A DNA stretch of 46,696 nt from assembly GCA_002869725.1 (NCBI GenBank), contig PKTY01000333.1, positions 1 through 46,696 on the forward strand, read 5' to 3'. The notes below the pieces were generated by a model, which saw only the letters and a program-made list of their open reading frames with translations, was not told the origin of the DNA and did no database searches. Positions 34,273 through 43,181 of the stretch are shown here, in pieces. The stretch is from Desulfuromonas sp. (GTDB taxonomy: Bacteria; Desulfobacterota; Desulfuromonadia; Desulfuromonadales; BM103). The translations under genes were made by a program, and so were the position numbers. Position 1 is the first letter of the stretch, and each line of letters opens with the position of its first letter.

Positions 34273-36018
34273 TCACACCCCCAGCTGGGTCAGCCTGTTG
34301 AGCATATCCCGCGCCGGCCCCACCGGCCTCGGCGCACCTAACAGATGCTGCTCAAGAGCCATCCGCGCCTCCTTGAACTGTCGACGTTTGTAATAGATCT
34401 GGGCCATCTCCCACCAGGCCATGTAGCGATTTGGGTTGGTGCTGAGCATCAGGTGCGTCTCGGAAAGGACGCTTTCGTCGACCAGGGTTTTCGGGCGCCG
34501 GTGTTTGAGCAGCCAAGACCTGTCGACGCTCGCTTCGCGAACGAAGATCATCGAGGCTTCGGCATTGAACACCAGATGCCACTGCGGGTCGGCAACCAGG
34601 CGATCGAGCAGCGGGTACTTCTGGCCGGTGTCGATCGTCAGAGAGCGGGTTACGATGGTATTGACCCGGAACTGATCGAGAACCACCGACCAGTCGGGTT
34701 TGCCGGCCATCACGTTCCACCCGAGACGGAACATCTCGGCAGAGTTCTGGCGGCCATCCCAGAACACCTGGTACTCCGGGTAGAGACGCCAGGCCAGGTA
34801 TCCCCCCCAATCGTAGGTATTGTACAGGTTGGGCGCCAGCTTGTGCTCCACAAGGAAATCGGTGGCCTCGATCGGGTAGTGCCAACTGCGCAACCCGGTA
34901 TTGAAAGGGCCGTAGACCTGATAGAGCGGCTGGTAGACGGTCCAGAATCCATAAACCGCCAGGGCGACTAAAGCCACCCTGGCTGCCAGTTGCAATCCTG
35001 CGCCCATGAAACGACTCAGCCAGGCGCCGATCATGTCGAGGTAGCGCGGCAGGACAATAATGGCGGCAAAGTAGAAGAAAGGGATATGCCTGACCAGACT
35101 CAGTCCCATCACAGCCAACCCGCCAAGCAACAGCAGATCGGAACCACGCAGTTTCTTGAAGGTCAGCAGCAGAATCAGCGCGGTGACCGCCAGCAGGTAA
35201 TAAAAGATCGGGTCCTGGGCAAAGCTGGTCGGAGTCCAGTCCATATTGAATAACTGGGTTATCGGCCCAGTGCGTTCACCGGAACTGTCGACAGTTGCAC
35301 CCAGCCCGGGAGCACCACGCAGGGTACGGAGCCAGTACATTGCATAAGGAGTCAGCTGAGCTCCGATGATCAGTAGCGCCCCGCCTCCTACAAATCGTCG
35401 CCAATCATCGATGCAAAACTTGCGCTGCCGAACCAGGTTGTCGAGCAGATTGCCCGCCAGGTAGGCGAGGAACAGTGGGAGGATCAGCACCGAACCCGCA
35501 TGAAGATTGGCCCAGATCAGTGCCACCGGAAACAACAGGAAGATCATCCTGCCCGGACGTTGTCGGTAGCTTTCCAGTATCAGCAGAGTGAGACCGGTCA
35601 TCAGAAACGACCAGACCTGGGGCCGCTCCAGCCAACCGCCACTGGTCAGCAGACTCAAAGGAACGACCAGAATCATGGCCAGCAGTGACGAACCACGCAA
35701 ACGCGCCGTGACCAGCATCAGGCCGATGCCGGCGGTGATGGTCAACCCCTTCCAGAGACTCAGCCCGGCATATCCGCCGACCAAGTAGACCAGATAGAGA
35801 AGAATATCGTGCAGCCAGCAATGCTCGACCCGCGGAGCATCAGCCGCCAGAGTAAAGAGGTCGTTGCGGATCACTTCGCCGGTTTCGACCATGTACCGGC
35901 CGGACTGTAGTTGCCAGAACACATCGAAAGAGTGGACCACCGAAACCGCAACCGCTGCAATAGCGACCACTCCGGCGGCCAGCAGGAGGAACTGAACACG
36001 GTTCATTGTTCTGATCAT
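34273..36018 (-). CDS. Large polytopic membrane protein with C-terminal TPR-like segment
   Basis: 581 residues from ATG 36018 with AAGGGAA upstream (the track's TTG start adds 23 unlikely residues). About ten to twelve membrane helices fill residues 5-375. The first periplasmic loop, SFDVFWQLQSGRYMVETGEVIRNDLFTLAADAPRVEHCWLHDILLY, recalls GT-C glycosyltransferases, which have acidic residues in that loop. After the last helix a soluble part (YNTYDWGGYLAWRLYPEYQVFWDGR) ends in a TPR-like pair of helices (MAWWEMAQIYYKRRQFKEARMALEQHL). I cannot name a donor or acceptor. It is possibly a lipid-linked sugar transferase or oligosaccharide protein. It lies downstream of the ftsZ terminator and is not part of the dcw cluster. 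Confidence 0.8.
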   Translation of the reverse strand: MIRTMNRVQFLLLAAGVVAIAAVAVSVVHSFDVFWQLQSGRYMVETGEVIRNDLFTLAADAPRVEHCWLHDILLYLVYLVGGYAGLSLWKGLTITAGIGLMLVTARLRGSSLLAMILVVPLSLLTSGGWLERPQVWSFLMTGLTLLILESYRQRPGRMIFLLFPVALIWANLHAGSVLILPLFLAYLAGNLLDNLVRQRKFCIDDWRRFVGGGALLIIGAQLTPYAMYWLRTLRGAPGLGATVDSSGERTGPITQLFNMDWTPTSFAQDPIFYYLLAVTALILLLTFKKLRGSDLLLLGGLAVMGLSLVRHIPFFYFAAIIVLPRYLDMIGAWLSRFMGAGLQLAARVALVALAVYGFWTVYQPLYQVYGPFNTGLRSWHYPIEATDFLVEHKLAPNLYNTYDWGGYLAWRLYPEYQVFWDGRQNSAEMFRLGWNVMAGKPDWSVVLDQFRVNTIVTRSLTIDTGQKYPLLDRLVADPQWHLVFNAEASMIFVREASVDRSWLLKHRRPKTLVDESVLSETHLMLSTNPNRYMAWWEMAQIYYKRRQFKEARMALEQHLLGAPRPVGPARDMLNRLTQLGV

Positions 36019-36196
36019 CAATCGTTCCCTTACACTGACTCTTATTATTGTCGACAGAGAAGCCGAGCCAGGGGTCTGTCTAAACAAATCCTACCCGGAC
36101 GACATCGTCGGGTCGCCAGTCCCAAGCTGCATGATACATCCAATCCTGATCTGTTTGTAAAGTGTTGCTGTAATCCGGAGCTATTGTTTCGGGCTC

Positions 36197-36224
36197 AAAA
36201 AAATCGGGCCGCACAAGGCGGCCC
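36197..36224 (-). terminator. Rho-independent terminator at the end of the dcw cluster
   Basis: On the minus strand GGGCCGC, a CTTGT loop and GCGGCCC form a 7-bp all-GC stem, followed by GATTTTTTT. It lies about 165 bases after the ftsZ stop and ends the division operon. Confidence 0.93.
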
Positions 36225-36269
36225 TAGCAAACGTTGAGGGAGTCGTAATGCAGGGCAAACCACGAGCAG

Positions 36270-36326
36270 AATGCCATCGGAGCAGTCACCGGGCGGAGAT
36301 CCGGTACCGATGGAGTCATCGGGCAT
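36270..36326 (-). ncRNA. Candidate structured RNA in the ftsZ 3' untranslated region
   Basis: Nested pairing is visible: CCATCGG (36274) with CCGATGG (36307), and inside it ACCGG (36288) with CCGGT (36301). An alternative outer pair is ATGCC/GGCAT. It lies between the ftsZ stop and its terminator, so it would be part of the ftsZ transcript. It does not match any riboswitch I know. It could be a 3'-UTR-derived small RNA, an mRNA stabiliser, or chance GC pairing. Confidence 0.3.
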
Positions 36327-36387
36327 GCCACAGGATTGAAAGCTGTCCTTAACCGAGGTCTTACAGCCGCCCCGGGTCGCTTAGGCC

Positions 36388-37545
36388 TCAGTCAACGCGC
36401 TTGCGCAAAAAGGTCGGAATCTCGAACTCTTCTTCGCTGACGTTACCGCCAAAGCGCATGCTGGCGCGTGGCCGATCGCTGTTTTCCTGGCGACGGATAT
36501 AGGTCGGCACATCCGGGTTGGTGCGCGTCGCGATGTCCGTAGCAAAAGGCCGGGTCTCCCCTTTGACACGTCCCCCTTTATCGAAACTGCTGCCGAACCC
36601 GGTGGCAACCACCGTCACCTGGATCTTCTCGCCCAACTCTTCGTTGATCAACAGACCGATAAAGATATTGGCATCCTCGTGCACTTTTTCGTGAACAATA
36701 TTGGCGACTTCCTGGAAGTCTTCCATGGTCATGCTCGATGATCCGGTGACATTGACCAGAACCCCCTTGGCCCCCGAGATGTCGATATCCTCAAGGAGCG
36801 GGCTGCTGATCGCCTGCTGGGCGGCCTGAACGGCCCGGTTCTCACCTTCGGCCAAGCCGATCCCCATCATCGCCATGCCACGTTCACTCATAGCCGTCTT
36901 GACATCGGCAAAGTCGAGATTGATCATCCCCTTTGCAGCGATCAGATCGGAAATCCCCTGCACCGCCTGGCGGAGCACATCGTCCGCCGGCTTGAAGGCA
37001 TCGAGAATCCCCATCTTTTTCCCTGCCAAGCCGCTCAGACGATCGTTGGGAATCATGATCAACGAATCGACGACCTGCTTCAGCTCTTCGGCCCCAGAGG
37101 CCGCCTTGGACATCCTCTGTTTTCCTTCGAAACCGAACGGCTTGGTGACGACAGCGACCGTGAGTGCACCGACTTCGCGTGCAACCTCGGCAATCACCGG
37201 TGCGGCTCCGGTTCCGGTCCCGCCCCCCAATCCGGCTGCAATAAAGACCATATCCGCCCCCTGCAGCAGTTCGAGCAGACGGCTGCGGTCCTCTTCGGCC
37301 GCACTTTTGCCGATCTCCGGATTGGCTCCGGCACCCAAACCTTTGGTCAGCCGGGCCCCCAGTTGCACCCGCATCGGTGCCTTATTGTTGCTCAGGGCCT
37401 GGGCATCGGTGTTGGCCACAATGAATTCAACACCTTCGATATTGGCGTCAATCATGGTGTTTACCGCATTGCTGCCTCCGCCACCAACTCCGACCACCTT
37501 GATCTTGGCAGTCTGTTCCATCTTTTCATCAAATTCAAACGTCAT
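36388..37545 (-). CDS. ftsZ: Cell division protein FtsZ
   Basis: 385 residues from ATG 37545 with GGGAGGG upstream; the track start adds unrelated residues. The GTPase domain begins [18 protein letters not shown]. The tubulin signature [17 protein letters not shown] is near 105-120, and the catalytic T7 loop [11 protein letters not shown] is intact. The C-terminal linker is charged, and the end, [16 protein letters not shown], is the conserved peptide that binds FtsA and ZipA-like partners. It polymerises into the Z ring at midcell. It is the last gene of the dcw run, 80 bases after ftsA, and is followed by a terminator. Confidence 0.98.
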   Translation of the reverse strand: MTFEFDEKMEQTAKIKVVGVGGGGSNAVNTMIDANIEGVEFIVANTDAQALSNNKAPMRVQLGARLTKGLGAGANPEIGKSAAEEDRSRLLELLQGADMVFIAAGLGGGTGTGAAPVIAEVAREVGALTVAVVTKPFGFEGKQRMSKAASGAEELKQVVDSLIMIPNDRLSGLAGKKMGILDAFKPADDVLRQAVQGISDLIAAKGMINLDFADVKTAMSERGMAMMGIGLAEGENRAVQAAQQAISSPLLEDIDISGAKGVLVNVTGSSSMTMEDFQEVANIVHEKVHEDANIFIGLLINEELGEKIQVTVVATGFGSSFDKGGRVKGETRPFATDIATRTNPDVPTYIRRQENSDRPRASMRFGGNVSEEEFEIPTFLRKRVD

Positions 37546-37625
37546 GACTCCCTCCCAGCTCGGTTGTGACCGGCGCTTCTCCGCGAAGCCGGCCTGTTGG
37601 AATATGGGTTTCCTTTTCAGGTTTT

Positions 37626-38855
37626 TCAGAAAAATTCTCCAAACCACTCTTTCATACGCCGCACCACCCGATCGAACAGATTTTCTTCACCAATACTGAA
37701 GTTGCGCGACTGCAGATTGCGGCTGCCATACTTGACCAGGCCGACCCCGGTGGCATAGATGGGCGAGTTGACCACATCGCTCAGGCCGCCGATGTCAAGG
37801 GGCATGCCGCGCCTTACCGGCAGGTCGAAAATCTGCTCGGCCAGCTCAGGCATCCCCGGCAGGATGGCCGACCCACCGGTAATCACCACCCCGGAGGCGA
37901 TCAGGTCCTCGTAGCCGCTCTTGATGATCTCTCGGTTGACCAGGGTGAAGATCTCCTCGACACGCGGTTCGAGGATTTCGGCCAGCAATTGCCGCGATAG
38001 GACACGCGGCTCACGACCACCCACCGACGGCACCTCGATGGTTTCATCTTTGCTGACCATGGATGTCAGGCAGCAACCCGACGCCTGCTTGATCTTCTCC
38101 GCCTCGGCCGCCGGGGTGCGCAAGCCGACTGCGATGTCGTTGGTCAGGTGGTTGCCGCCAAGAGACAGAACCGAAGTGTGCTTGATCGCTCCGTCGATGA
38201 ATATCGCGATGTCGGTGGTTCCACCGCCAATATCGATCAGCGCAACGCCCAACTCTTTCTCGTCGGCGGTCAGCACCGCTTCGGCCGATGCCAGCTGTTC
38301 GAGGACGATATCGCCGACATCGACCCCCGCCTTGTTGCAGCTTTTGATGATATTCTGAGCACTGGCGACGGCACCGGTGACGATATGCACCCGCGCTTCG
38401 AGACGGACGCCGCTCATGCCGAGGGGTTCCTTGATCCCGTCCTGGTCGTCGATAATGAACTCCTGGGGAAGGATATGGATCACCTCCCGGTCCATGGGGA
38501 TGGCGATCGCCTTGGCGGCATCGATGACCCGTCGAACATCGTCATTGGTAACTTCGCGATTTTTGATGGCGATCACCCCCTGGGAATTGAGCCCCCTGAT
38601 ATGACCGCCGGCAATCCCGGTAAAGACCGCCTTGATCTCGCATCCGGCCATCAGTTCGGCTTCCTGGATCGCCTTGCGAATGGCACTGACTGTCCCCTCG
38701 ATGTTGATCACCACGCCCTTGCGCAGCCCCCGCGAGGGGCTGGTGCCAATCCCGACGATGTCCAACCCCTCGTCGGTCATTGTCCCGACGATGGCACAGA
38801 TTTTGGTCGTCCCGATATCGAGTCCGACAATCAGATTCTCCCGTTTCATGCTCAT
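37626..38855 (-). CDS. ftsA: Cell division protein FtsA
   Basis: 409 residues. The actin-like ATPase fold begins [17 protein letters not shown] (phosphate 1). The FtsA-specific SHS2/1C domain follows ([27 protein letters not shown]), then [13 protein letters not shown] (phosphate 2) and [14 protein letters not shown] (adenosine site). The C-terminal amphipathic helix [11 protein letters not shown] anchors it to the membrane. It tethers FtsZ and recruits later division proteins. ATG 38855 has GGGGAG upstream. It lies 38 bases after ftsQ. Confidence 0.97.
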   Translation of the reverse strand: MSMKRENLIVGLDIGTTKICAIVGTMTDEGLDIVGIGTSPSRGLRKGVVINIEGTVSAIRKAIQEAELMAGCEIKAVFTGIAGGHIRGLNSQGVIAIKNREVTNDDVRRVIDAAKAIAIPMDREVIHILPQEFIIDDQDGIKEPLGMSGVRLEARVHIVTGAVASAQNIIKSCNKAGVDVGDIVLEQLASAEAVLTADEKELGVALIDIGGGTTDIAIFIDGAIKHTSVLSLGGNHLTNDIAVGLRTPAAEAEKIKQASGCCLTSMVSKDETIEVPSVGGREPRVLSRQLLAEILEPRVEEIFTLVNREIIKSGYEDLIASGVVITGGSAILPGMPELAEQIFDLPVRRGMPLDIGGLSDVVNSPIYATGVGLVKYGSRNLQSRNFSIGEENLFDRVVRRMKEWFGEFF

Positions 38856-38893
38856 GTCACTCTCCCCTTCGAGATAATCAGTGCTTGTACAAC

Positions 38894-39736
38894 CTAGGAC
38901 GGTTCCGCCGACCGCCTGCTCTCCACCTTGACGATGACCCGGTCCGCGACGTTCAGATCGATATAGGACAGAGACGCCAGCCGAGGTTCGAGTTCGGGAT
39001 AAATCCGCTCCAGGCGATCCAGTTTGTCAGCAAAACCGCCCCTCCCCATATGTATCGGCACCCCCCAGTGATAGGTAAACAGGACCAACCCCTGTTGCTC
39101 GTCATAGTGGACCTGCGATACATCATCGAGATTGAACAGTTCACGCTTTTCCAAAACATTCATCAACTCCAGACCGGCTTTCAGCCATTCTTTAGCGATC
39201 CCCTTCGCTTCCAGCAGAGACTGCCTGTCGATCCCGGTCATGACCGGAAAACCGAGGTTGTCCTGGTGGTCAAGCATCTTGAAGACAACCCCCTCGGCAT
39301 CGACATAATAGAGGTAGTCGAGATCGACAATGGCCCGCGGGACACGCTCCTGCACCCTGATAACGACGCTGTCCGGGAAGACCCGCTCGATCTCGGCACG
39401 GGCAATCCATGGGTTCTCCTCGATCTTTGTGCCGATCATGTGCAGATCCAGTTCGAACAGGCTATCGCCTTCTTTTATGTCCGAGGCGGCCAGGATCTCC
39501 CCTTCGTTGACTCGCTGGTTTTGTTCAACACGCACCAGTCTTACGTCAAAGTATCCTGATTCAAGCAGCAACTGAGCTGTCAGCAGCGCCCCGCAGACCA
39601 GCAGAAAACCGGAGCCGGTTGCAATCACAACCCGCAGAGAGCGCAGCAGCAGATTCCGCCAGTGAAAGGGACGTTTCTCCTTCTTGCGCCGGTTCTGCTT
39701 GACCTGTTTTGCTTTCGTCTGCTTCAGATCCTGCAT
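38894..39736 (-). CDS. ftsQ: Cell division protein FtsQ
   Basis: 280 residues. A basic cytoplasmic tail (QVKQNRRKKEKRPFHWR) precedes one membrane helix (about 36-58). A POTRA domain follows (YFDVRLVRVEQNQRVNEGEILAASDIKEGDSLFELD), then the FtsQ domain (NPWIARAEIERVFPDSVVIRVQERVPRAIVD). It is a periplasmic scaffold that binds FtsB/FtsL and controls the divisome. The gene ends in TAG, which shows that TAG serves as a normal stop here. It lies 23 bases after ddl. Confidence 0.93.
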   Translation of the reverse strand: MQDLKQTKAKQVKQNRRKKEKRPFHWRNLLLRSLRVVIATGSGFLLVCGALLTAQLLLESGYFDVRLVRVEQNQRVNEGEILAASDIKEGDSLFELDLHMIGTKIEENPWIARAEIERVFPDSVVIRVQERVPRAIVDLDYLYYVDAEGVVFKMLDHQDNLGFPVMTGIDRQSLLEAKGIAKEWLKAGLELMNVLEKRELFNLDDVSQVHYDEQQGLVLFTYHWGVPIHMGRGGFADKLDRLERIYPELEPRLASLSYIDLNVADRVIVKVESRRSAEPS

Positions 39737-39759
39737 GACCTCTGCTCTTTCGCGGCCCT

Positions 39760-40698
39760 TTATTTGCCGAGCCCGGCATCCTCCACGATTCTCAGAACCA
39801 GCTCCGCAAAACTGATCCCTGCCGCGGCGGCCGATTTGGGCAGCAAGCTGGTCTCGGTCATCCCCGGGATGGTGTTGACCTCCAGAGTAAAGAATTCGTT
39901 GTTACGCACCATGAAATCGACCCTGGCCGCCCCTCGACAGCCTAGGGCTCGGCATGCGGCCTGCGCCGCCTGCTGGATCCGACCATAAAGGTCTGCCTCG
40001 AGCGGAGCAGGCAGCAGATACTCGGTCTGCCCGGGGGTGTACTTCGACTGAAAGTCGTAGAAACCGCTCTGCGGAACAATCTGGATAACCGGAAGAGCTT
40101 CTCCGTTGAGAACAGCGACAGTCAGCTCTGCACCTTCGATATAATCCTCGACCAGAACCAGCTCGTCATGCTGCTGCGCCAACTGCAGTCCGGCAGACAG
40201 CTGCGTGGGGTCTCGAACGATACTCACCCCGATAGTCGACCCTTCCCGGGCCGGCTTGACCACCGCCGGGAAACGGTCCCAGCTCGGCATTCCACTCTCC
40301 AGATCATCCCCTTTGCGCAGTGCAACAAAATCAGGGGACGGAATTCCGTTCTGGAGCAGCAACTGTTTGGTCATCACCTTGTCCATGGCAAGGCTTGAGG
40401 CCAGAACACCACTGCCTGTATAGGGGATCTCCATGATTTCGAGCAGCCCCTGAACTGTGCCGTCTTCTCCGAAGCGGCCATGGAGGGCGATAAAGGCCAG
40501 TTCGATACCGGCCTCCAACAACTTGCCGGGGAGATCGCGTCCGGCATCTATGGCCACCGTGTCAAAGCCCTGGTCGGTCAGTGCTGCCAGCACCGCATTG
40601 CCGGTGCGCAGCGAAACCTCCCGTTCTGCAGAGAGTCCCCCCATCAGGACCCCGATACGGCGCTGCTGCAGTGCGCTGCGTTCAACAGATCCGTTCAT
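39760..40698 (-). CDS. ddl: D-alanine--D-alanine ligase
   Basis: 312 residues with the ATP-grasp fold. The N-terminal [18 protein letters not shown] is the Ddl signature 1 region. [19 protein letters not shown] and the substrate loop [16 protein letters not shown] follow. The ATP lid is [16 protein letters not shown]. The end, [39 protein letters not shown], holds metal ligands Asp, Glu and Asn. It joins two D-Ala for the peptidoglycan stem. Its ATG overlaps the murC stop (ATGA), so no murB lies between them, unlike in many relatives. Confidence 0.97.
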   Translation of the reverse strand: MNGSVERSALQQRRIGVLMGGLSAEREVSLRTGNAVLAALTDQGFDTVAIDAGRDLPGKLLEAGIELAFIALHGRFGEDGTVQGLLEIMEIPYTGSGVLASSLAMDKVMTKQLLLQNGIPSPDFVALRKGDDLESGMPSWDRFPAVVKPAREGSTIGVSIVRDPTQLSAGLQLAQQHDELVLVEDYIEGAELTVAVLNGEALPVIQIVPQSGFYDFQSKYTPGQTEYLLPAPLEADLYGRIQQAAQAACRALGCRGAARVDFMVRNNEFFTLEVNTIPGMTETSLLPKSAAAAGISFAELVLRIVEDAGLGK

Positions 40699-42089
40699 TG
40701 TCTGGTCTCCCCTTGCTGGCCTGCGGCGAGGGCCTCAAGCAACATCTCACCGACCTGCCAGACATTGCCGGCACCGAGGGTCAGGATCATGTCACCGGGG
40801 CGGGCCTGATCGAGCAGATGGCGACAGGTCGCCTCAATACTGCCGGTGAACTCGCACGATTTGTGGCCATGCCTGGAGATCCCTTCGGCAAGATCCTGAG
40901 CAGCGACACCCGGAATCGGCTCCTCGCTTGCGGCATAGACATCCATAACGGCCAGATGGTCGGCATCATAAAAGGCCGTCACGAAATCATCGAACAGGGC
41001 ACGGGTTCTGCTGTAGCGATGGGGCTGGAAAACCACCAGAAGCCGTCGATCCCAGCCGCTGCGTGCTGCCTCCAGGGTTGCCCTGATTTCTGCAGGGTGA
41101 TGTCCGTAGTCATCGACCACCATAACCCCGCCCGGCTCTCCTTTGATTTGAAAGCGACGCTGTACGCCGCCGAAATCCTTGAACCCATCGGCAATTTGCG
41201 CAAAGTCCATGTCGAGTTCCATGGCGACCCCAATAGCGGCCAGGGCGTTAAGCACATTGTGCCGCCCCGGCATGCGGAAGCCGAGGCGACCCAACCTTTG
41301 ACCTCGGTAGTGGACCATGAAGTCGATGCGGTTCCCTCCATACTCGATGTCGCTGGCCTGCAGATCGGCCTGACTGCTCATGCCATAGGTCAACATCCGC
41401 TTGCCGACCTCGGGGATCAATCCCTGAATGTTCGGATCATCGATACAGAGGACCGCCAGTCCGAAGAACGGAACCTTGTTGATAAAGTCGACGAAGGTGG
41501 CACGAATCTGTTCAATATCCCGTTAGTAATCGAGATGATCGGCGTCGACATTGGTAACTACTGCGATCGTTGGCGACAGTTTGAGGAAGGAGCCGTCCGA
41601 TTCATCGGCCTCGGCGACCAGGAACTTTCCCTGCCCGAGCTTGGCATTGGAACCGAACAGATCGAGACGACCTCCGATCACCACAGTTGGGTCAATGCCA
41701 CCGTGGGAGAGCAGGGTGGCCACCATGCTGGTGGTGGTTGTTTTGCCATGGGTGCCGGCGATGGCGATGCCGTATTTCATGCGCATCAGCTCAGCGAGCA
41801 TCTCTGCCCGCGGGATCACCGGTATTTTACGGCGATGGGCTTCGAGCACTTCCGGGTTGTCGAGCCGCACCGCAGTCGATGTTACCACCACATCGACATC
41901 CGCCAGGTTTTCGGCCCGATGACCGCTGGCCACTCTTCCACCGAGTTCGACCAGATGCCGGGTAACGTCACTTTCCCGCAGATCCGAACCGGACACCTGG
42001 TAGCCAAGGTTGAGCAGGACTTCCGCGATGCCGCTCATCCCGATACCGCCGATGCCGACGAAATGAATTTTCTGGATCTTGCCGTACAT
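40695..42089 (-). pseudogene. murC: UDP-N-acetylmuramate--L-alanine ligase, interrupted by an in-frame TAA
   Basis: The track splits it into 41523-42089 and 40695-41420, both in one frame; together they give 464 codons, normal for MurC. A TAA at 41523-41525 lies in [11 protein letters not shown][23 protein letters not shown], where relatives have a Tyr (HLDYY or HLDFY), so TAT or TAC to TAA is the simplest change. The N-terminal domain ([17 protein letters not shown]), the ATP loop [11 protein letters not shown], and the C-terminal domain ([22 protein letters not shown]) are otherwise intact. MurC adds the first L-Ala to UDP-MurNAc and is normally essential, so a true knockout is unlikely without a second copy. 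It lies 12 bases after murG. Confidence 0.93.
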
Positions 42090-42101
42090 GAGCCTCTTTC
42101 C

Positions 42102-43181
42102 TCAGTATGATTCGGCCACGACCGCCCGGCATTCGTCGAGAAGTCGCTGCGCGGCCCCGAGCTGGGCCTGAGACTTGGCCGCAGCGGCCATCTGCTGCAG
42201 GGTATTGCGTTCGCGCAGCAGTTCGCTGACAACCCCGGCCAGCTGCTCCGGCTGCAGGTTGTGCTCTTCAAACATCAGAGCCGCCCCCCGAGCGACCAGA
42301 GCCTGGGCATTGCTGCTCTGGTGATTGCCGGCGGCATGGGGATAGGGGATGAGAATTGCCGGCCGTCCACAGGCCGCCAGCTCGGCCAGCGTCGTCGCCC
42401 CTGCCCGGCAGACCACCAGCGATGCCCGTGCGTAGGCACTCCCCATATCGTCGATAAACGGCTTGACTTCGCAATCTGTCCATCCCTGTGCGGCGTAGCC
42501 ATCCTGCACTTCTGCAAAATCCCGTTCTCCGCTCTGGTGGAGGATCTGTAGTCTCCCCTGCCATGATCGCAGATACGGCAGAGCAGCCAACAGGGTTCGG
42601 TTGATACTCCGGGCCCCATGGCTGCAACCAAACACCAACAGACAGGGGGGCTCCGGGGCAGTCTCCGGGCATGACTCAATCGCGCTGCGGACCGGATTGC
42701 CGGTCATGACGGTTATCCCCCCGTGAAAGGCCCGTCCTGCCTCGCTAAACGACAGGCAAATCCTTTTGGCCCAGCGTCCAAACAGGCGGTTGGCCAGCCC
42801 TGGCCAGGCGTTCTGCTCGTGAATCATGAACGGCACGCCTGTCAGTTTGGCCGCCAGCAGCACCGGCACCGAGGCGTACCCGCCGACACCGACAATCAGG
42901 TCAGGTCGAAATTCGCCGAGTATCCGGCGGGCCTGACCAAGCCCTCGCACCAGCCGTCCCAGGGCGAGGATCCTTTTCGTGAAACTGAGCCCGGCAAACC
43001 CGCTCATTTCGATGGTCTGTAACGGCCAACCGAGTTTTGGCAACAGCCGAAACTCCAGCCCGCGCTCAGTTCCCACAAAAAGGATTTCACTGTGTGGCTC
43101 CTCACGGCGCAGCTGCTCGGCAACGGCAATCGCCGGGAAGAGATGCCCTCCCGTGCCTCCCCCGGCTAGAAGAAGTTTCAT
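42102..43181 (-). CDS. murG: Lipid II synthase, UDP-GlcNAc transferase MurG
   Basis: 359 residues from ATG 43181, overlapping the ftsW stop; the track start lies inside ftsW. The Gly-rich loop GGGTGGHLFPAIAVAEQL opens the acceptor lobe. GGYASVPVLLAAKLTGVPFMIHEQNAWPG and the donor-lobe signature CRAGATTLAELAACGRPAILIPYPHAAGNHQSSNAQ are diagnostic. It adds GlcNAc to lipid I to make lipid II at the inner face of the membrane. It lies between ftsW and murC in the usual order. Confidence 0.96.
   Translation of the reverse strand: MKLLLAGGGTGGHLFPAIAVAEQLRREEPHSEILFVGTERGLEFRLLPKLGWPLQTIEMSGFAGLSFTKRILALGRLVRGLGQARRILGEFRPDLIVGVGGYASVPVLLAAKLTGVPFMIHEQNAWPGLANRLFGRWAKRICLSFSEAGRAFHGGITVMTGNPVRSAIESCPETAPEPPCLLVFGCSHGARSINRTLLAALPYLRSWQGRLQILHQSGERDFAEVQDGYAAQGWTDCEVKPFIDDMGSAYARASLVVCRAGATTLAELAACGRPAILIPYPHAAGNHQSSNAQALVARGAALMFEEHNLQPEQLAGVVSELLRERNTLQQMAAAAKSQAQLGAAQRLLDECRAVVAESY

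Larger units (their letters stand above)
36019..36387. other. 369-base intergenic region between ftsZ and the membrane protein gene
   Basis: The region holds the ftsZ terminator (36197-36224) and a GC-rich, pairable segment (36270-36326). On the left it holds the presumed promoter of the minus-strand gene starting at 36018; I could not pick out convincing -35/-10 hexamers there. No ORF with a ribosome site is visible. Confidence 0.6.

Noticed and set aside
36241-36330. GGGCAAACC motif resembling the start of a GEMM (cyclic di-GMP/cGAMP) riboswitch on the plus strand
   Set aside because: The second conserved block (GGGACGCAAAGCC) and the tetraloop helix are absent, and no plus-strand gene follows.
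18704-41525. Reassignment of TAG or TAA to an amino acid
   Set aside because: panP, yitT, ftsQ and the 3180-4253 gene end naturally in TAG, and many genes end in TAA with no homology beyond.
40581-42110. 509-residue plus-strand ORF across murC
   Set aside because: It is antisense to murC, whose domains are clear; the length comes from high-GC codon bias.
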